Assembly (NCBI RefSeq): GCF_004331265.1
Contig: NZ_SJOO01000002.1
Location: 310,001 to 374,000, forward strand
Reading direction: 5' to 3'
Length of the DNA: 64,000 nt
Origin: Enterobacter wuhouensis
GTDB taxonomy: Bacteria; Pseudomonadota; Gammaproteobacteria; Enterobacterales; Enterobacteriaceae
Each line of letters starts with the position of its first letter. Position 1 is the stretch's first letter. Position numbers and translations under genes: made by a program. Under the pieces are notes generated by a model. It made no database searches, was not told the origin of the DNA, and worked only from the letters and a program-made list of their open reading frames with translations. Positions 11,071 through 20,817 of the stretch are shown here, piece by piece.

Positions 11071-11234
11071 TACATCATACATCCTGGCTCGATTATTTGA
11101 CGGGCCACTGCTTATTTGCCGCTTTTATACTTTACAATAATCCGCAGATTCTATATTTTCGAAGCGCCCGAATATTGGCGTTACATATTATTTACTCTAC
11201 AGCCATTGCTGCCTGCAGAACCTATGTAACTTGC

Positions 11235-11270
11235 GTGATAATCACACAACTGTTTGTTTTTGATAAACAA
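11235..11270. promoter_or_regulatory. Palindromes upstream of ybeF
   Basis: The 291-bp AT-rich gap between lipB and ybeF holds an 11-bp palindrome GTGATAATCAC (11235-11245) and, close by, TTGTTT-ttgat-AAACAA (11254-11270). They lie 90-130 bp before the ybeF start. Position and symmetry suit a regulator site, perhaps autoregulation by YbeF. This is inference only. Confidence 0.3.
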
Positions 11271-11361
11271 GTGAAACACAACCAGCACTTTACGAATCTC
11301 TACAAGCATAATAAATAAATTCAACTATCATTCATACTATGAATGAATACGGAGTGAACGC

Positions 11362-12315
11362 GTGGAGTCTACTAATTTACCAGCCAAACGCCTGAATGAA
11401 CCTGGTGGACAAGATAAGCCGCAAATTTTTCGGACTTTACGTAATATTGATCTCAATTTGCTGACTATTTTTGAGGCGGTATATGTCCACAAGGGTATCG
11501 TTAACGCTGCGAAAATTCTTAATCTCACGCCATCGGCAATTAGCCAGTCAATTCAAAAATTGCGCGCGATATTTCCTGACCCCTTATTCATTCGTAAGGG
11601 TCAGGGGGTTACGCCAACCGCCTACGCCACGCATCTTCACGAGTACATCAGCCAGGGGCTGGAATCGATCCTGGGGGCACTGGATCTAACCGGTAGCTAT
11701 GACAAACAGCGGACCATCACCATTGGCACCTCCCCTTCTCTGGGGGTTCTGGTGATGCCGGCCATCTACCAGGCCATAAAACAGCATGCGCCGCAGCTGC
11801 TGATTCGCAACGTTCCCATAAATGAGCCGGAAACTCAGCTGGCGCAATTCCAGACCGACCTGATAATCGACAGCAATAGCTTCACTGCCAGAGCCTTAGG
11901 GCAGAATGTTCTCTATGCCGACCATCTGACACTCGTGTGTCGGCAGCAGCATCCAGCGTTCAGCGAACCTTTAACCCTGGAAAGCCTGCGCAAGTATGAG
12001 CATTCGTCGTTCATGACCGAGGGCCATGGGCAGAACCCGCAGCGTCAGCGTTTAGACGAACTCTTCCCTGAACGCCAGATCAGCTTTAGCAGTTACAATA
12101 TGTTTACCGTAGCAGCCCTGATTGGCAGCAGCGACATGCTCTGCGTGATGCCTGTCCGCCTCTTCAATCTGCTGCGCAAATGCTGGCCGCTGCAGAGTAT
12201 TCCGCTGAGCCAGCTCAATGCAGAAACGGTTGAAATATCCGTGCATTACAACAAGCTAAGCCTGCGCGACCCGGTACTGGAAAACGTCATTAACGTCATC
12301 CGTCAGGCCTTCTGA
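11362..12315 (+). CDS. ybeF: LysR-family regulator YbeF
   Basis: LysR-type transcription factor, 317 aa, the same length as E. coli YbeF and located in the same place between lipB and lipA. The helix-turn-helix is at about residues 50-70 (NAAKILNLTPSAISQSIQKL), followed by the effector-binding domain. The start is GTG 11362 with CGGAG upstream. Target genes are not known to me. The window encodes a second, clearly related LysR protein (ybdO, 44.4 kb) with the same motif DLNLL.IFE..Y near the N-terminus. Confidence 0.88.
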   Translation: MESTNLPAKRLNEPGGQDKPQIFRTLRNIDLNLLTIFEAVYVHKGIVNAAKILNLTPSAISQSIQKLRAIFPDPLFIRKGQGVTPTAYATHLHEYISQGLESILGALDLTGSYDKQRTITIGTSPSLGVLVMPAIYQAIKQHAPQLLIRNVPINEPETQLAQFQTDLIIDSNSFTARALGQNVLYADHLTLVCRQQHPAFSEPLTLESLRKYEHSSFMTEGHGQNPQRQRLDELFPERQISFSSYNMFTVAALIGSSDMLCVMPVRLFNLLRKCWPLQSIPLSQLNAETVEISVHYNKLSLRDPVLENVINVIRQAF

Positions 12316-12369
12316 CAGCGACGTGCAGCATAAGCCCCTGCGCCATGCAGGGCAAAAGGCACAAAACAA

Positions 12370-12456
12370 CAACTATTTTACAAATTGGCGACCCGGCAGG
12401 CTGCTTTATCGACCGTTTCAATGATATACTGCCTGTCGTTGGTTCAAAAATAGTTG
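12370..12456 (+). promoter_or_regulatory. lipA promoter region with flanking inverted repeat
   Basis: An extended -10 (TGATATACT, 12422-12430) lies about 93 bp before lipA, with no good -35. It is flanked by a 10-bp inverted repeat, CAACTATTTT (12370-12379) and AAAATAGTTG (12447-12456), 67 bp apart. The promoter is plausible; the role of the repeat is unknown. Confidence 0.4.
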
Positions 12457-12522
12457 ATAATTACAACATTCCCTTGAATTGAAACGCTTTCCTTCGATAT
12501 TCGCAACTGGAACACGCACGCT

Positions 12523-13488
12523 ATGAGTAAACCCATTGTGATGGAACGCGGTGTTAAATACCGCGATGCCGATAAAATGGCCCTTATCCCGGTTAAAAAC
12601 GTGGCTACAGAGCGCGAGGCGCTGTTAAGAAAACCGGAATGGATGAAAATTAAACTTCCGGCTGACTCTTCGCGTATCCAGGGGATCAAAGCGGCGATGC
12701 GCAAGAATGGCCTTCACTCCGTGTGTGAAGAAGCTTCTTGCCCGAACCTTGCTGAATGTTTTAACCACGGTACCGCGACGTTTATGATTTTGGGTGCCAT
12801 CTGTACCCGCCGCTGTCCGTTCTGCGACGTTGCGCATGGCCGCCCCGTTGCGCCTGACGCGAACGAGCCGCTTAAGCTGGCCCAGACCATCGCCGACATG
12901 GCCCTGCGTTATGTCGTCATCACCTCCGTTGACCGTGACGACCTGCGCGACGGTGGAGCACAGCACTTTGCGGATTGCATTACCGCCATCCGTGAAAAAA
13001 GCCCAAGCATTAAGATTGAGACGCTGGTGCCTGACTTCCGCGGCCGTATGGACCGCGCACTGGACATTCTGACCGCAACGCCGCCAGACGTGTTTAACCA
13101 CAACCTTGAGAACGTGCCGCGTATCTATCGTCAGGTCCGTCCCGGCGCAGACTACAACTGGTCACTGAAGCTGCTGGAGCGCTTTAAAGAAGCCCATCCG
13201 CATATTCCGACCAAGTCCGGCCTGATGGTTGGCCTTGGCGAAACGAATGCCGAAATTATCGAAGTGATGCGCGATCTGCGCCGCCACGGTGTGACCATGC
13301 TCACGCTGGGCCAGTATCTGCAGCCGAGCCGCCATCACCTGCCGGTACAGCGCTACGTCAGCCCGGATGAGTTCGATGAGATGAAAGCCGAGGCGATGGC
13401 GATGGGCTTCACCCACGCGGCCTGCGGTCCCTTCGTTCGCTCGTCTTACCATGCCGATATGCAGGCGAAAGGCGAAGAAGTTAAATAA
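12523..13488 (+). CDS. lipA: Lipoyl synthase LipA
   Basis: Radical SAM enzyme that inserts two sulfurs into protein-bound octanoyl groups. It is 321 aa, nearly identical to E. coli LipA. The radical SAM cluster motif CTRRCPFC is present, as is the N-terminal auxiliary cluster motif [12 protein letters not shown] that supplies the sulfur. It ends in [17 protein letters not shown] strong terminator follows 33 bp after the stop. Confidence 0.98.
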   Translation: MSKPIVMERGVKYRDADKMALIPVKNVATEREALLRKPEWMKIKLPADSSRIQGIKAAMRKNGLHSVCEEASCPNLAECFNHGTATFMILGAICTRRCPFCDVAHGRPVAPDANEPLKLAQTIADMALRYVVITSVDRDDLRDGGAQHFADCITAIREKSPSIKIETLVPDFRGRMDRALDILTATPPDVFNHNLENVPRIYRQVRPGADYNWSLKLLERFKEAHPHIPTKSGLMVGLGETNAEIIEVMRDLRRHGVTMLTLGQYLQPSRHHLPVQRYVSPDEFDEMKAEAMAMGFTHAACGPFVRSSYHADMQAKGEEVK

Positions 13489-13521
13489 ACCTGTAATATC
13501 CTTTTACACTAATACAAAAAA

Positions 13522-13548
13522 ACCGGCCTCATGTGCCGGTTTTTTTTT
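13522..13548 (+). terminator. Rho-independent terminator of lipA
   Basis: ACCGGC and GCCGGT flank a 7-base loop and are followed by nine T. An A-run on the other side lets it work in both directions, so it may also end the opposing tatE transcript. Confidence 0.9.
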
Positions 13549-13570
13549 CGCAAGCCCGCAGGCATTGCCG

Positions 13571-13774
13571 TTACTCTTTGTGAGAAAGCTTCTCTGCAGG
13601 AACGTCATCCTCGGCGCTTTTCTTCGCAGCCGCATCATCGTCGTTCATCGCCTTCTTAAAGCCTTTAATGGCTGCACCCAGGTCTCCACCCAGCGTGCGT
13701 AACTTCTTGGTACCAAACAGCAGGACGACCAGTGCGGCAACCACCAGCAGTTTGGTAATACTAATCTCACCCAT
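13571..13774 (-). CDS. tatE: Twin-arginine translocase subunit TatE
   Basis: Minor TatA paralogue of the twin-arginine export machinery. It is 67 aa, with one N-terminal membrane helix ([18 protein letters not shown]), the conserved FGTKKLR hinge, an amphipathic helix and a charged tail. It is transcribed towards lipA, as in E. coli. The Tat pathway is relevant to the DmsA-like protein at 40 kb, which carries a Tat signal. Confidence 0.96.
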   Translation of the reverse strand: MGEISITKLLVVAALVVLLFGTKKLRTLGGDLGAAIKGFKKAMNDDDAAAKKSAEDDVPAEKLSHKE

Positions 13775-13900
13775 AGATACCTTCTTTACATAAAACAGGC
13801 TGCATTCAGCCCCAAAAACCCGATCGTATTAACGGTCATTTGGCGCGTGCACACAATAGCAATCTGTAACGAGATGAATCAAGCATTGTTGAAAAAATCA

Positions 13901-14689
13901 TCATAATAATTGCGGTGGCGCAAACCGCCGGTTACGAAGAACGGGTAATTGCTGGCGCGCAAGCGCAATTCTTTCTGAAATTATCTCCGCCATCAATAAA
14001 ACCGGCGCTTCCGCCGCCGCCGCGACCGTCACGCCCAGCGGATCGACCACCCTGCTCTGGCCAATATTTTTATTTCCGCACTCGCCTGCCGCGACCACAT
14101 AGCAGGTTGTATCCAGAGCCCGTGCGGCCAGCAGCGTTGCCCAGTGATGCTCCTTTAACGCGCCCCTGACCCAGGCGGCGGGTAAAACCAGAATATCCGC
14201 CCCCTGTAGCGCCAGGTTCAGTGCCAGCTCGGGGAAACGCAGGTCGTAGCAGGTCATCAATCCAATCCTGAACCCACACACGTCCAACAGCGGCGGAACG
14301 GTGTCGCCCGGATCAACGAGCCTGGATTCCTGAATACTGAATGCGTCATAGAGATGTAGCTTCGCATAGCTTGCGATAACTGCCCCCGCCCGCAGGACCA
14401 CCAGCGTATTCACAGCTCGCCCTGGCGTAGAGGGTACATGAATAGTCAGAACGGTGGTCAGGGCATTCCCGGCACTCTCCTGACACAGCATGCGTATAAA
14501 TGCCCCGTCAAGCGGCTGCGCTGACTTTACCGAGAGATCGGGATCGTTGTCATTCCTCGCCAGAAGGGCTTCCGGGAGAACCAGTAAAGATGCCCCTTTC
14601 AGCCGTGCCTCCGCCATCAGGGAGATACATTTTTGCGCATTAACCTCCCAGTCGGGCGTCACCGCAAACTGCCCTACCGCAACATACAT
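13901..14689 (-). CDS. ybeM: Deaminated glutathione amidase YbeM (Nit1-like)
   Basis: Nitrilase-superfamily amidase, 262 aa. Family members hydrolyse deaminated glutathione, a side product of transaminases. The Glu-Lys-Cys triad is visible in [14 protein letters not shown] and [11 protein letters not shown] start at ATG 14689 ([12 protein letters not shown]), preceded by AGGGGAC, rather than the longer open frame to 14827. The E. coli K-12 copy is interrupted; this one is complete. Confidence 0.92.
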   Translation of the reverse strand: MYVAVGQFAVTPDWEVNAQKCISLMAEARLKGASLLVLPEALLARNDNDPDLSVKSAQPLDGAFIRMLCQESAGNALTTVLTIHVPSTPGRAVNTLVVLRAGAVIASYAKLHLYDAFSIQESRLVDPGDTVPPLLDVCGFRIGLMTCYDLRFPELALNLALQGADILVLPAAWVRGALKEHHWATLLAARALDTTCYVVAAGECGNKNIGQSRVVDPLGVTVAAAAEAPVLLMAEIISERIALARQQLPVLRNRRFAPPQLL

Positions 14690-14756
14690 ATTTGTCCCCT
14701 GGTCATAATCGGCGTTAAACTCGATGATCTTATAGATCAAATAGCAGGTATTTAGC

Positions 14757-15140
14757 GTGTTACAACTACTTATAGCCGTTTTTATCGGTGGGGGCACGGG
14801 TAGCGTTGCGCGATGGCTTTTAAGCATGCGGTTTAATCCCCTGCATCAGGCTATTCCGATGGGAACCCTGGCAGCAAACCTGATTGGCGCATTTATCATC
14901 GGCATGGGGCTCGCCTGGTTTAACCGTATGACCCATATTGACCCCATGTGGAAAGTCCTGATTACCACCGGTTTTTGCGGCGGCCTGACGACTTTCTCAA
15001 CCTTCTCTGCCGAAGTGGTTTTTCTGATTCAGGAAGGGCGAATCGGCTGGGCGCTGACCAACGTTGCGATTAATATGCTCGGCTCATTTGCGATGACGGG
15101 GATCGCATTTTGGCTATTTTCTTCCGCCAGCGCGCACTGA
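14757..15140 (+). CDS. crcB: Fluoride-specific ion channel CrcB (Fluc)
   Basis: Inner-membrane dimeric channel that exports fluoride. It is 127 aa with four hydrophobic helices and the family motifs [10 protein letters not shown] near the start and [12 protein letters not shown] in helix 3. The start is GTG 14757, as in E. coli. It is divergent from ybeM with a 67-bp gap that shows no fluoride riboswitch I can recognise. Confidence 0.96.
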   Translation: MLQLLIAVFIGGGTGSVARWLLSMRFNPLHQAIPMGTLAANLIGAFIIGMGLAWFNRMTHIDPMWKVLITTGFCGGLTTFSTFSAEVVFLIQEGRIGWALTNVAINMLGSFAMTGIAFWLFSSASAH

Positions 15141-15211
15141 CCATCGGGACGTTAATGTTGGCTTAATTTTTCTCTGTCACTCTGAGGGCAATACTGAACG
15201 AGGGTGACAGA

Positions 15212-15298
15212 ATGAAAGAGAGCTTGATGAGTGCGGGAATGGTGTTGTTAAGCGTCCTGATTATCGCCAGCTTCCTGAAAATGTATCTGCTGGGTTGA
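15212..15298 (+). CDS. Putative 28-aa single-helix membrane protein
   Basis: An ATG at 15212 has AGGG seven bases upstream. The frame encodes MKESLMSAGMVLLSVLIIAS and then FLKMYLLG, ending at TGA 15298. It has a short charged head and one hydrophobic helix of about 18 residues, typical of enterobacterial small membrane proteins. It lies 71 bp after crcB and ends 12 bp before a terminator, so the layout suits a real gene. I do not recognise the family. Confidence 0.55.
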   Translation: MKESLMSAGMVLLSVLIIASFLKMYLLG

Positions 15299-15310
15299 TT
15301 CAAAACGAAA

Positions 15311-15335
15311 AAAACCCGCTCAGTGAGCGGGTTTT
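15311..15335. terminator. Bidirectional terminator between the small ORF and cspE
   Basis: A 12-bp arm palindrome AAAACCCGCTCA / TGAGCGGGTTTT is centred at 15323. The A-run on its left makes a T-rich tail for cspE transcripts on the minus strand. TTTT on its right serves the plus-strand genes. Confidence 0.88.
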
Positions 15336-15359
15336 GAAATTCTTGCTGACGCGTCTGAA

Positions 15360-15569
15360 TTACAGAGCGATTACGTTAGCAGCAGAAGGGCCTTTGGCAC
15401 CGTTAGTGATTTCAAACTCAACGCGCTGACCTTCAGCCAGGGTTTTGAAACCATTAGACTGGATTGCAGAGAAGTGTACGAACACATCTTTGCTGCCATC
15501 TTCAGGAGTAATGAAACCGAATCCTTTGGACTCATTAAACCACTTAACGTTACCTTTAATCTTAGACAT
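15360..15569 (-). CDS. cspE: Cold-shock-like RNA chaperone CspE
   Basis: Single-stranded nucleic acid binding protein of the CspA family, made at 37 C, that melts RNA hairpins and can act as a transcription antiterminator. It is 69 aa starting [20 protein letters not shown], differing from E. coli CspE by one residue that I notice (QSNG for QTNG). RNP1 (KGFGFI) and RNP2 (VFVHF) are intact. A terminator-like hairpin sits in the leader 19 bases before the ATG. Confidence 0.97.
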   Translation of the reverse strand: MSKIKGNVKWFNESKGFGFITPEDGSKDVFVHFSAIQSNGFKTLAEGQRVEFEITNGAKGPSAANVIAL

Positions 15570-15587
15570 CAAAATTACCTTTACATT

Positions 15588-15612
15588 AAAAAACGACACA
15601 AATGCTGTGTCG
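15588..15612 (-). terminator. Terminator-like hairpin in the pagP-cspE gap
   Basis: On the minus strand CGACACA-gcatt-TGTGTCG is followed at once by six T, then 18 bases later by the cspE ATG. It may end pagP transcripts, or act as an attenuator in the cspE leader. Confidence 0.75.
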
Positions 15613-15759
15613 GGTATCAGTACACCAATTGCGGGACCTTTTGTCCAGCGGTTCTTTGATAAAAAGTGACAAAAGTCGCGTTAATTTTTGCCGGGCGTTT
15701 TTTATCCTATCGGTTTCAACATCAGTGCATTTTTTCACCAATACGTCACGTTTTTTCAG

Positions 15760-16335
15760 TTAAAACTGAAAACGCATCCACGCGAAGTAAACGTTACCGT
15801 TGTTATAGGTTCCGGGTATGTAAGTCATCTGGAAAGTTGCCGGTCCATAGCCAATGGAGGCCAGCGGCAAAAGCACCGGAATCGGAATGTACTTCCAGTT
15901 ATCGCGCGCGGTAAAGCCAGCGGTATAGCCCAGCCCAAGGCGGAAGTTATCATCAGCCAGCGGGCGCCAGGTTTTCTCCCAGCCGTAACCGCCGATAGGC
16001 TCCCACTTATTGTATGAGTCCTTAAAAGCCATCAGATAGAGCCCGTGCCAGTTGCCTTTTTCATCCCAGCGAGACTGGCCAAAACCCGCACCCCACGGAC
16101 GTTCGTTATAGCGATCCGTTTTTTCTTTGTCGTACGCGAAACGCGCGTGCCAGGTTATGGCTGGAATATAGAGATCATAGTGTTCTGGCTCCTTCCAGGT
16201 TTGCGAAACGTTGTCCGTAAAGGTAGAGAACCAGCCTTTATCGGCCTCGTTACCTTCTGCCTGCGCAACAGAAGAGAAGGTTAACTGTCCAAAAATAAAC
16301 AATAAAATGAGAAAAAATCTATTCCGTACGATCAC
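15760..16335 (-). CDS. pagP: Lipid A palmitoyltransferase PagP
   Basis: Outer-membrane eight-strand barrel enzyme that moves palmitate from phospholipid to lipid A, giving resistance to cationic peptides. The mature part is close to E. coli PagP, with catalytic His in [14 protein letters not shown] and the C-terminal FAWMRFQF. I prefer GTG 16335 ([12 protein letters not shown], 191 aa), which gives a normal signal peptide. An ATG at 16377 would add 14 residues, and neither start has a strong ribosome binding site. I see no clear PhoP box upstream. Confidence 0.93.
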   Translation of the reverse strand: MIVRNRFFLILLFIFGQLTFSSVAQAEGNEADKGWFSTFTDNVSQTWKEPEHYDLYIPAITWHARFAYDKEKTDRYNERPWGAGFGQSRWDEKGNWHGLYLMAFKDSYNKWEPIGGYGWEKTWRPLADDNFRLGLGYTAGFTARDNWKYIPIPVLLPLASIGYGPATFQMTYIPGTYNNGNVYFAWMRFQF

Positions 16336-16439
16336 AATGCAATTACCATTCTTAGTATTCAAAGCAAAGTTTACCATAGAATACTTGAATGAAGTCTTAA
16401 CAACATCAGCGTTATTCTTAATTAATGACGGGAGTTATG

Positions 16440-16449
16440 GGAATATTCC
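16440..16449. promoter_or_regulatory. Palindrome GGAATATTCC upstream of pagP
   Basis: A perfect 10-bp palindrome lies about 105 bp before the preferred pagP start, in the gap between cusA and pagP. It is a possible regulator site with no known match. Confidence 0.25.
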
Positions 16450-16460
16450 GATAGGTAACT

Positions 16461-16490
16461 TCCTGCACACCCAAATAAGCATATGCAGGA
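16461..16490. other. Stem-loop after cusA
   Basis: TCCTGCA (16461-16467) and TGCAGGA (16484-16490) begin 8 bases after the cusA stop. No T-run follows on the minus strand, so it is at most a weak or factor-dependent end of the efflux operon. Confidence 0.45.
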
Positions 16491-16498
16491 ATGTATAT

Positions 16499-19400
16499 TT
16501 AACGTTGATGTAACAATTTATACAGGGCGGGAATAACCAGCATCGACAGTAAGGGGGCCGTCACCATTCCACCGATCATCGGCGCAGCGATGCGTTGCAT
16601 CACCTCAGAGCCGCTGCCACCGCCCCACATGATGGGCAGCAGCCCCGCCATGATAGTTGCCACCGTCATCACTTTTGGACGCACGCGCAGCACCGCGCCC
16701 TCATGAATAGCCCGCATCAATACCGCATTTCCACCGTCAGGATCGCGACTTCGGTATTTATCCAGCGCATGATTTAGATAGAGAATCATAATTACACCGA
16801 ATTCCGCGGCAACACCAGAAAGAGCGATAAATCCTACCGCCCCCGCCACAGAGAGATTATATTCAAGCAGCCACAGCAGCCAGACTCCACCAATAAGAGC
16901 GAAGGGTAATGTCCCCATTATTATCAGGACATCCGTCACCCGCTTAAACGTCAGCCAAAGCAGCAGAAATATAATCATTAGCGTTAGCGGCAAAACTATT
17001 TTGAGCTTCGCCGTTGCGCGTTCGAGATATTCAAACTGACCGGACCAGGAGAGCGAAACGCCCTGGGGCAAAACCACATTTTCCGCTACCCGTGTTTGCA
17101 TTTCATCCACGGCGGACTTCAGATCGCGTCCGCGCAAATCGACATAGATCCAGTTGGACAGGCGGGCGTTTTCACTTTTCAGCATCGGCGGCCCCTCGGT
17201 AACAACGATATCTGCCAGCTCTCCCAGCGCCACCTGGCTACCGTTCGCCGCAATCACCGGTAACACCCGCAGCTTGTCGACGTTATCGCGCAGATCGCGC
17301 GGGTAGCGCAGATTGATCGGGTAACGCTCCCGTCCGTTGAGCACCTCGCCAATGTTATCCCCACCCACCAGCGTCGAAACCATGCTCTGCAGTTCATCAA
17401 CGGAAACGCCATAGCGGGCGGCCTTCTGCCTGTCGATTCGAATGTCGACGTAGCGCCCGCCCGCCAGCCTCTCCGCCAGCGCAGACGTCACGCCGGGAAC
17501 GTGCTTCACCACCTGCTCAATTTGCTGCGCCACGCGCTCGATATCCGCAATATTATTGCCGTTCACCTTAATGCCTACCGGGCTTTTAATCCCGGTTGCG
17601 AGCATATCAAGACGGTTGCGAATAGGCGGAACCCAGACGTTAGCAATGCCGGGCAGCGATACCGTTTTATCCAGTTCCTCGACCAGCTTCTGCGGCGTCA
17701 TGCCGGGCCGCCACTCCTCGCGAGGCTTAAAGTGGATGGTGGTCTCCAGCATGGTTAACGGCGCGGGATCGGTTGCCGACTCCGCGCGTCCGGCTTTACC
17801 AAACACGCTTGCTACCTCCGGGACGCTTTTGATTAGCCTGTCCGTTTGCTGCAACAGACGCGAGGCCTCCCGGGCAGAGATACCCGGCAAGGTAGACGGC
17901 ATATACAGCAGATCCCCTTCGTCCAAAGGCGGCATGAATTCACTCCCCAGGCGGCTTAGCGGCCAGAGCGTGGCGAGTAAAAGCGCGAACGCCAGCACCA
18001 GGGTGGTTTTGGGGAAGGTCAGTACTTTATCCAGCAGCGGCTCATACAGGCGGATCAGCGCGCGGTTAATCGGATTGGCTTTCTCATCCGGGATTTTCCC
18101 GCGGATAAAATAGCCCATCAGCACGGGGACCAGGGTGATCCCAAGCCCCGCCGCCACGGCCATTGACCAGGTTTTGGTAAACGCCAGCGGCGAGAACATC
18201 CGCCCTTCCTGCGCTTCAAGCGAGAACACCGGGATAAACGACAGGGTGATAATCAGCAGGCTGCAAAAAAGTGCCGGCCCTACCTCTACCGCCGCACGCT
18301 CCGCCAGACGCCAGTACTCTCCCGACGCCGGCTCTTTGCCCGGATTATCATGCCGCCACTGCTCCAGCACCTTGTGCATGTTCTCAATCATCACAATCGC
18401 CGCATCCACCATCGCGCCGATGGCGATGGCAATACCGCCCAGCGACATAATGTTCGCGTTGATCCCCTGATAGTGCATCACCACGAATGCGCCCAGGATG
18501 CCCAGCGGGAGCGAAACGATCGCCACCAGAGCCGAGCGGAAATGAAACAGGAACAGCGCGCAGACCACCACCACCACGGCAAACTCTTCAAGCAGCTTGT
18601 GGGTCAGGGTTTTGACGGATGCCTCAATGAGCGTGGAGCGGTCATACACCGGGACAATCTCAACGCCCTGCGGCAGCGTTTTCCGTAACGCTTCCAGCTT
18701 CTCTTTCACTGCATGAATGGTCTCCTGAGCGTTCTGCCCGTAGCGCATCACGACGACGCCACCGGCGACCTCGCCTTCCCCGTTAAGCTCCGCGACGCCA
18801 CGGCGGATTTCAGGGCCGAAGCCAATCGTCGCGACATCCTTGAGAAGGATGGGTACACCGTCGCGGCTGGTGATAACCACGTTGCGGAAATCGTCCAGCG
18901 AGCGCAAATAGCCGGTGGTTCGCACCATATACTCCGCCTCGCCCATTTCCAGCAGCGCACCGCCGCTCTCCTTATTCGCTGCCTGAACGGCACCGGAAAG
19001 CTGGCTGTGGGTGATATTAAGCGCGCGCATCTTCGCGGGATCGGCCACAATCTGATACTGGCGTACCATGCCACCGATACTTGCCACTTCCGACACGTTA
19101 GGCACCGCCTTAAGCTCAAATTTCAGCGTCCAGTCCTGAATGGCCCGCAGATCCGCCAGGCTATGCTTGCCGCTGCGATCGACCAGGGCATACTCGTAAA
19201 TCCAGCCCACGCCGGTAGCGTCCGGCCCCAGGGACACCTTAACGCCGGCAGGAAGCTGCGATTGCACCTGACTCAAATACTCCAGGACTCTGGAACGCGC
19301 CCAGTAGAGATCGGTGCCATCTTCAAACAGCACGTAGACGTAGGCATCCCCAAACATGGAAAAGCCGCGAACCGTTTTCGCGCCGGGCACCGAGAGCATC

Positions 19401-19615
19401 GAGGTCGTCAGCGGCCAGGTCACCTGATCTTCAATCACCTGTGGCGCTTTACCCGGATAGCTCGCCTTGACGATAACCTGCACGTCCGACAGATCGGGAA
19501 GCGCATCCAGCGGTGCACGCTGCACCGACCACACTCCCCAGCCGACCATCACCAGCGCGGCCAGGATCACCAGCAGCCGGTTTCGTAACGAAGCCCGAAT
19601 AATTGCCGCAATCAT
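16499..19615 (-). CDS. cusA: Cu(I)/Ag(I) efflux RND transporter CusA
   Basis: Proton-driven inner-membrane pump of the heavy-metal RND family, 1038 aa, alignable end to end with E. coli CusA. The three methionines that bind Cu(I)/Ag(I) in E. coli CusA (Met573, 623, 672) are conserved here in [18 protein letters not shown] and NRLDMLATG, at about residues 571, 621 and 670. TM4 carries the proton-relay stretch [13 protein letters not shown]. Its start overlaps cusB by 4 bases. The operon is absent from this position in E. coli, where cus lies elsewhere. Confidence 0.94.
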   Translation of the reverse strand: MIAAIIRASLRNRLLVILAALVMVGWGVWSVQRAPLDALPDLSDVQVIVKASYPGKAPQVIEDQVTWPLTTSMLSVPGAKTVRGFSMFGDAYVYVLFEDGTDLYWARSRVLEYLSQVQSQLPAGVKVSLGPDATGVGWIYEYALVDRSGKHSLADLRAIQDWTLKFELKAVPNVSEVASIGGMVRQYQIVADPAKMRALNITHSQLSGAVQAANKESGGALLEMGEAEYMVRTTGYLRSLDDFRNVVITSRDGVPILLKDVATIGFGPEIRRGVAELNGEGEVAGGVVVMRYGQNAQETIHAVKEKLEALRKTLPQGVEIVPVYDRSTLIEASVKTLTHKLLEEFAVVVVVCALFLFHFRSALVAIVSLPLGILGAFVVMHYQGINANIMSLGGIAIAIGAMVDAAIVMIENMHKVLEQWRHDNPGKEPASGEYWRLAERAAVEVGPALFCSLLIITLSFIPVFSLEAQEGRMFSPLAFTKTWSMAVAAGLGITLVPVLMGYFIRGKIPDEKANPINRALIRLYEPLLDKVLTFPKTTLVLAFALLLATLWPLSRLGSEFMPPLDEGDLLYMPSTLPGISAREASRLLQQTDRLIKSVPEVASVFGKAGRAESATDPAPLTMLETTIHFKPREEWRPGMTPQKLVEELDKTVSLPGIANVWVPPIRNRLDMLATGIKSPVGIKVNGNNIADIERVAQQIEQVVKHVPGVTSALAERLAGGRYVDIRIDRQKAARYGVSVDELQSMVSTLVGGDNIGEVLNGRERYPINLRYPRDLRDNVDKLRVLPVIAANGSQVALGELADIVVTEGPPMLKSENARLSNWIYVDLRGRDLKSAVDEMQTRVAENVVLPQGVSLSWSGQFEYLERATAKLKIVLPLTLMIIFLLLWLTFKRVTDVLIIMGTLPFALIGGVWLLWLLEYNLSVAGAVGFIALSGVAAEFGVIMILYLNHALDKYRSRDPDGGNAVLMRAIHEGAVLRVRPKVMTVATIMAGLLPIMWGGGSGSEVMQRIAAPMIGGMVTAPLLSMLVIPALYKLLHQR

Positions 19616-20817
19616 GGCGTCACCTCCGGCATTACGCTCCGCAGGCTGGCTTCAGAGTCGATCAGGAACTGCCCGGAGGTCACCACGCTGTCGCCTTCTT
19701 TCAGCCCCGAGCGGATCTCCGTCCACCCCTGCGCCGTTAGCCCCGTCTCGACATTCACCGGATGGAAATAGCCGTCGCCCGTGGCAATGAGAAGACGTGA
19801 AGATCCCCCGCTATTAATCACCGCCTCTTCGGGCACGGCGAGCACGGGCGGACGTTTGGATTCTTCCGCACGGGCAACGGTGAGGTACATTCCCGGTTTG
19901 AGCTTTTGCCCGGGATTCTCCAGCACCACGCGCGCTTTTAGCGTTCGGGTGGTCGTATCCATCTGCGGCAACAGCTCGCTGACGGTGCCGTGGAACTGCT
20001 CGCCGGGCCAACTCTCGCTGGTAGCGATCATCTTATTGCCCACCGCAAGAGACTGTGCCTGCGTCTGGGGGTAATCAATGACCAGCCAGACGGGATCGAG
20101 GCTGGCGACCTCAAAAAGGGGCGCAGTTGCGGTAATTTGCGCACCTTCCCGCACGTCCAGCTTCACCACGTATCCCGCCTGAGCGGCACGAAGCGTCATT
20201 GTCGTTTGGGGCTTTCCGCTGCGTTCCAGCGTTCTGATGACCTCTTCCGGCATAAACTGCAGCGCAAGCCGTTCGCGCGCCGCCTGCGTCAACCCGGCAT
20301 CGCCAAGCTGGCGAACCGCCAGATACTCCTGCTGCGCCGTCGTCCACTGCGGTATCCACAGCTGCGCCAGCGGTTCCCCGGCTTTCACCTGCTGCTGAGG
20401 CGCGTTGACAAACAATTTCGTTACCACCCCGCTGGCCGGAGCCGAGACGACCGACACGCTGCGTTCGTCCGTGGATACCGTGGCAAAGGCCGAGAAAGGC
20501 GATACCAGCTGGCGCACCTGCGCCCTGGCCGTTTTCATCCCCAGATTTTGCTGCTGCTGCGTGCTGATGCTAACGCCAGCCGCGGCTTTCTCTTCATCGG
20601 CATAGCGCGGTACCAGATCCATATCCATAAAGGGCGATTTGCCCGGTTTATCGAATCGCTGTCCGGGCACCATGGGGTCGTACCAGTAAAGCACCTTGCG
20701 TTCAGCGGGTTGAGAAGGCGTTGCTGTTTGATGGGGCCGTTTCGTTCCCGCGTAGTAGCCGCCGCCGGCGGCCACGATGACGGCGATCGCGACGGCCGTT
20801 AAGGTTGTTGTTTTCAT
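19612..20817 (-). CDS. cusB: Periplasmic adaptor CusB with heavy-metal-binding domain
   Basis: Membrane fusion protein linking the RND pump to the outer-membrane channel, 401 aa. It has an N-terminal membrane segment (residues 5-25), then a short heavy-metal-binding domain (about 43-75, with [10 protein letters not shown] and [10 protein letters not shown]), alpha-hairpin, lipoyl and beta-barrel domains. The Met-rich domain supports Cu/Ag as substrate. It overlaps both neighbours by 4 bases (ATGA junctions). Confidence 0.92.
   Translation of the reverse strand: MKTTTLTAVAIAVIVAAGGGYYAGTKRPHQTATPSQPAERKVLYWYDPMVPGQRFDKPGKSPFMDMDLVPRYADEEKAAAGVSISTQQQQNLGMKTARAQVRQLVSPFSAFATVSTDERSVSVVSAPASGVVTKLFVNAPQQQVKAGEPLAQLWIPQWTTAQQEYLAVRQLGDAGLTQAARERLALQFMPEEVIRTLERSGKPQTTMTLRAAQAGYVVKLDVREGAQITATAPLFEVASLDPVWLVIDYPQTQAQSLAVGNKMIATSESWPGEQFHGTVSELLPQMDTTTRTLKARVVLENPGQKLKPGMYLTVARAEESKRPPVLAVPEEAVINSGGSSRLLIATGDGYFHPVNVETGLTAQGWTEIRSGLKEGDSVVTSGQFLIDSEASLRSVMPEVTP

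Noticed and set aside
11097-11318. A 73-codon frame in the lipB-ybeF gap
   Set aside because: No ribosome binding site, AT-driven composition and no pattern of a membrane or soluble protein family.
14690-14756. Fluoride riboswitch before crcB
   Set aside because: The 67-bp gap does not show the conserved GGXGAUGG-type core or the pseudoknot of the crcB motif that I could recognise.
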